From: Trachythela sp. YZ-2020
Lineage: Eukaryota; Cnidaria; Anthozoa; Malacalcyonacea; Clavulariidae
DNA: 64,000 nucleotides
Reading direction: 5' to 3'
Assembly: GCA_016169945.1 (NCBI GenBank)
Contig: JADLSH010000186.1
Span: 1,364,001 to 1,428,000 of the forward strand
Part shown: piece after piece, positions 63,050 through 64,000 of the stretch
Layout: every line of letters begins with the position of its first letter
Numbering within the stretch: position 1 is the stretch's first letter
The notes under the pieces: model-generated
The model's database searches: none
What the model saw: the letters and a program-made list of their open reading frames with translations, nothing else
Told to the model about the DNA's origin: nothing
Position numbers and translations under genes: made by a program

Positions 63050-64000
63050 GAATGGGACATTACCACCTTCTTAACCTCCCAGATCCCCTTCAATTACAAG
63101 CAACAGGTTGTGTAATTTCCTCGCCATAGCCAAAGCTGTAACTGAACCTCACCAGCTACCAACTTGTTTATTAACAAGAGACACTGGGAGATAGTTTTGT
63201 TAACCTATTAATTAGTACCCTACCAGTACCACTGACGAGTAAAATTGTCTGGTGTTAGACAGAGTAAAATACTAAAGTAGAGCACATTTGGGTGCATTGC
63301 AAGCCAAATTCCTACCGTTAAATTTTAAAATTGGCTTTATTAGCTATATGTCCTATATAATACCTTACTACCTGTAGCTAAGCAACTATGCTGTATTATC
63401 AATGAAATATTTGGACTACAATGCTTCAAAAATGTGAAAAACAGTTTACATTATTTACAGAGTACATGTAAGGTTTGCTTTGGACAAAACCATGTAAATT
63501 GGAAACAGTTTTACTCAAGTTCTAGCTATGAATTTCATATATTTACAAAGCTAAAATCTACTATTTCGACAGGAAATCAACCGACCACAACAAAGCAGAA
63601 TTAAATAAACAGTAGAAACATAGGCAAATGCTTTCTTCTAGCTTGGTCTTTTTACAAAGTAGCATGGACGGGACGAAATAAGAAGGCTTGTGTTGGTTTT
63701 GCTTCTTGCCAAAGCATTTTAAAGTCTTTAAAAACATTGCATTTTGAGGCCATGTGCTTATAAAAATCGAGCAAGATATTATAGGCTGAGTTTGTCAATT
63801 TCAACAAGCGAAAAAATCCACACAAAACACTCGATCGTTGAGAAAATACAAGCTATGGATCGAGCAACAACGCACACATATTTGTATGTCAAAATGATGA
63901 GCAAAATGTCTGATGTTTACTAACCGTTCTCACCTCAAAATGTTGAGAAGAACCTTCCTCTCAGAACGTATTTGGGAGCCTATTGCTCGCTCCCTCGGTT
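63050..64000 (-). repeat. Right arm of the large inverted repeat, cut by window end
   Basis: The inverse of 60920-61745 with high identity, interrupted at about 63125-63330 by extra sequence that contains a TTAACC-type MITE fragment. Runs off the window at CTCCCTCGGTT. Confidence 0.88.
63200..63283. mobile_element. TTAACC-type MITE fragment, copy 4
   Basis: TTAACCTATTAATTAGTACC ... AGACAGAGTAAAATACT; the right terminus is lost. Confidence 0.6.

Overview
The window is AT-rich, intron-containing animal DNA with many nested transposons. An anthozoan cnidarian (coral or sea anemone) is the best guess. The support is a single-exon rhodopsin-class GPCR of the kind abundant in anthozoans, a tRNA-headed SINE fragment, DUF3504/Crypton-type recombinase copies, and an integrated Polinton/adintovirus-like element. 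This assignment is an inference from gene style; no species marker was found.

Layout. (1) 1-6836: right-hand part of a Polinton/Maverick (adintovirus-like) element, cut by the window start. It has two + strand genes joined by a TAATG overlap. A compact minus-strand block carries integrase (frameshifted before its chromodomain), penton-like protein, pVI-like basic protein, double-jelly-roll major capsid protein and an adenain-type protease. Two accessory genes follow: a small tail-anchored Bcl-2-like protein and a triple GRF zinc-finger protein. DNA polymerase B and the packaging ATPase would lie left of the window. The element seems to end in three tandem repeats, each with a perfect TGACGTCA, and then abuts a tyrosine-recombinase (Crypton/DUF3504) relic. 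(2) 7.2-20 kb: mostly non-coding, with palindromic hairpins, MITEs and one GPCR gene (17378-18244, minus). (3) 20.4-24.3 kb: a short SAM-domain-like gene start (minus) head to head with a decayed five-exon C2H2 zinc-finger gene (plus). (4) 24.6-42 kb: a repeat nest with five copies of a Helitron-like family (TC...CTAG inserted between A and T), hAT MITEs with exact 8-bp target duplications, two LINE remnants, a cluster of AGGTGTGT motifs, and one terminal exon of a membrane receptor with an ITAM-like tail (36846-37168, minus). (5) 42.7-48.8 kb: a truncated Ty3/Gypsy element whose gag carries a recent 571-bp tandem duplication, a Crypton-like recombinase pseudogene, a perfect-looking hairpin and a LINE scrap. 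(6) 49.0-60.7 kb: the 3' half of a xanthine dehydrogenase/aldehyde oxidase family gene on the minus strand, with eight phase-consistent exons. Its introns hold a MULE-like foldback with an 11-bp target duplication, a hAT MITE, a SINE fragment and other repeats. (7) 60.9-64 kb: two arms of a large inverted repeat, the second cut by the window end.

The host genes that look intact over the parts visible here are the GPCR, the XDH/AOX 3' half, the SAM-like gene start and the receptor tail exon. The viral-type element carries a broken integrase and a protease lacking its catalytic histidine, so it is probably a fossil, although several of its ORFs remain open.
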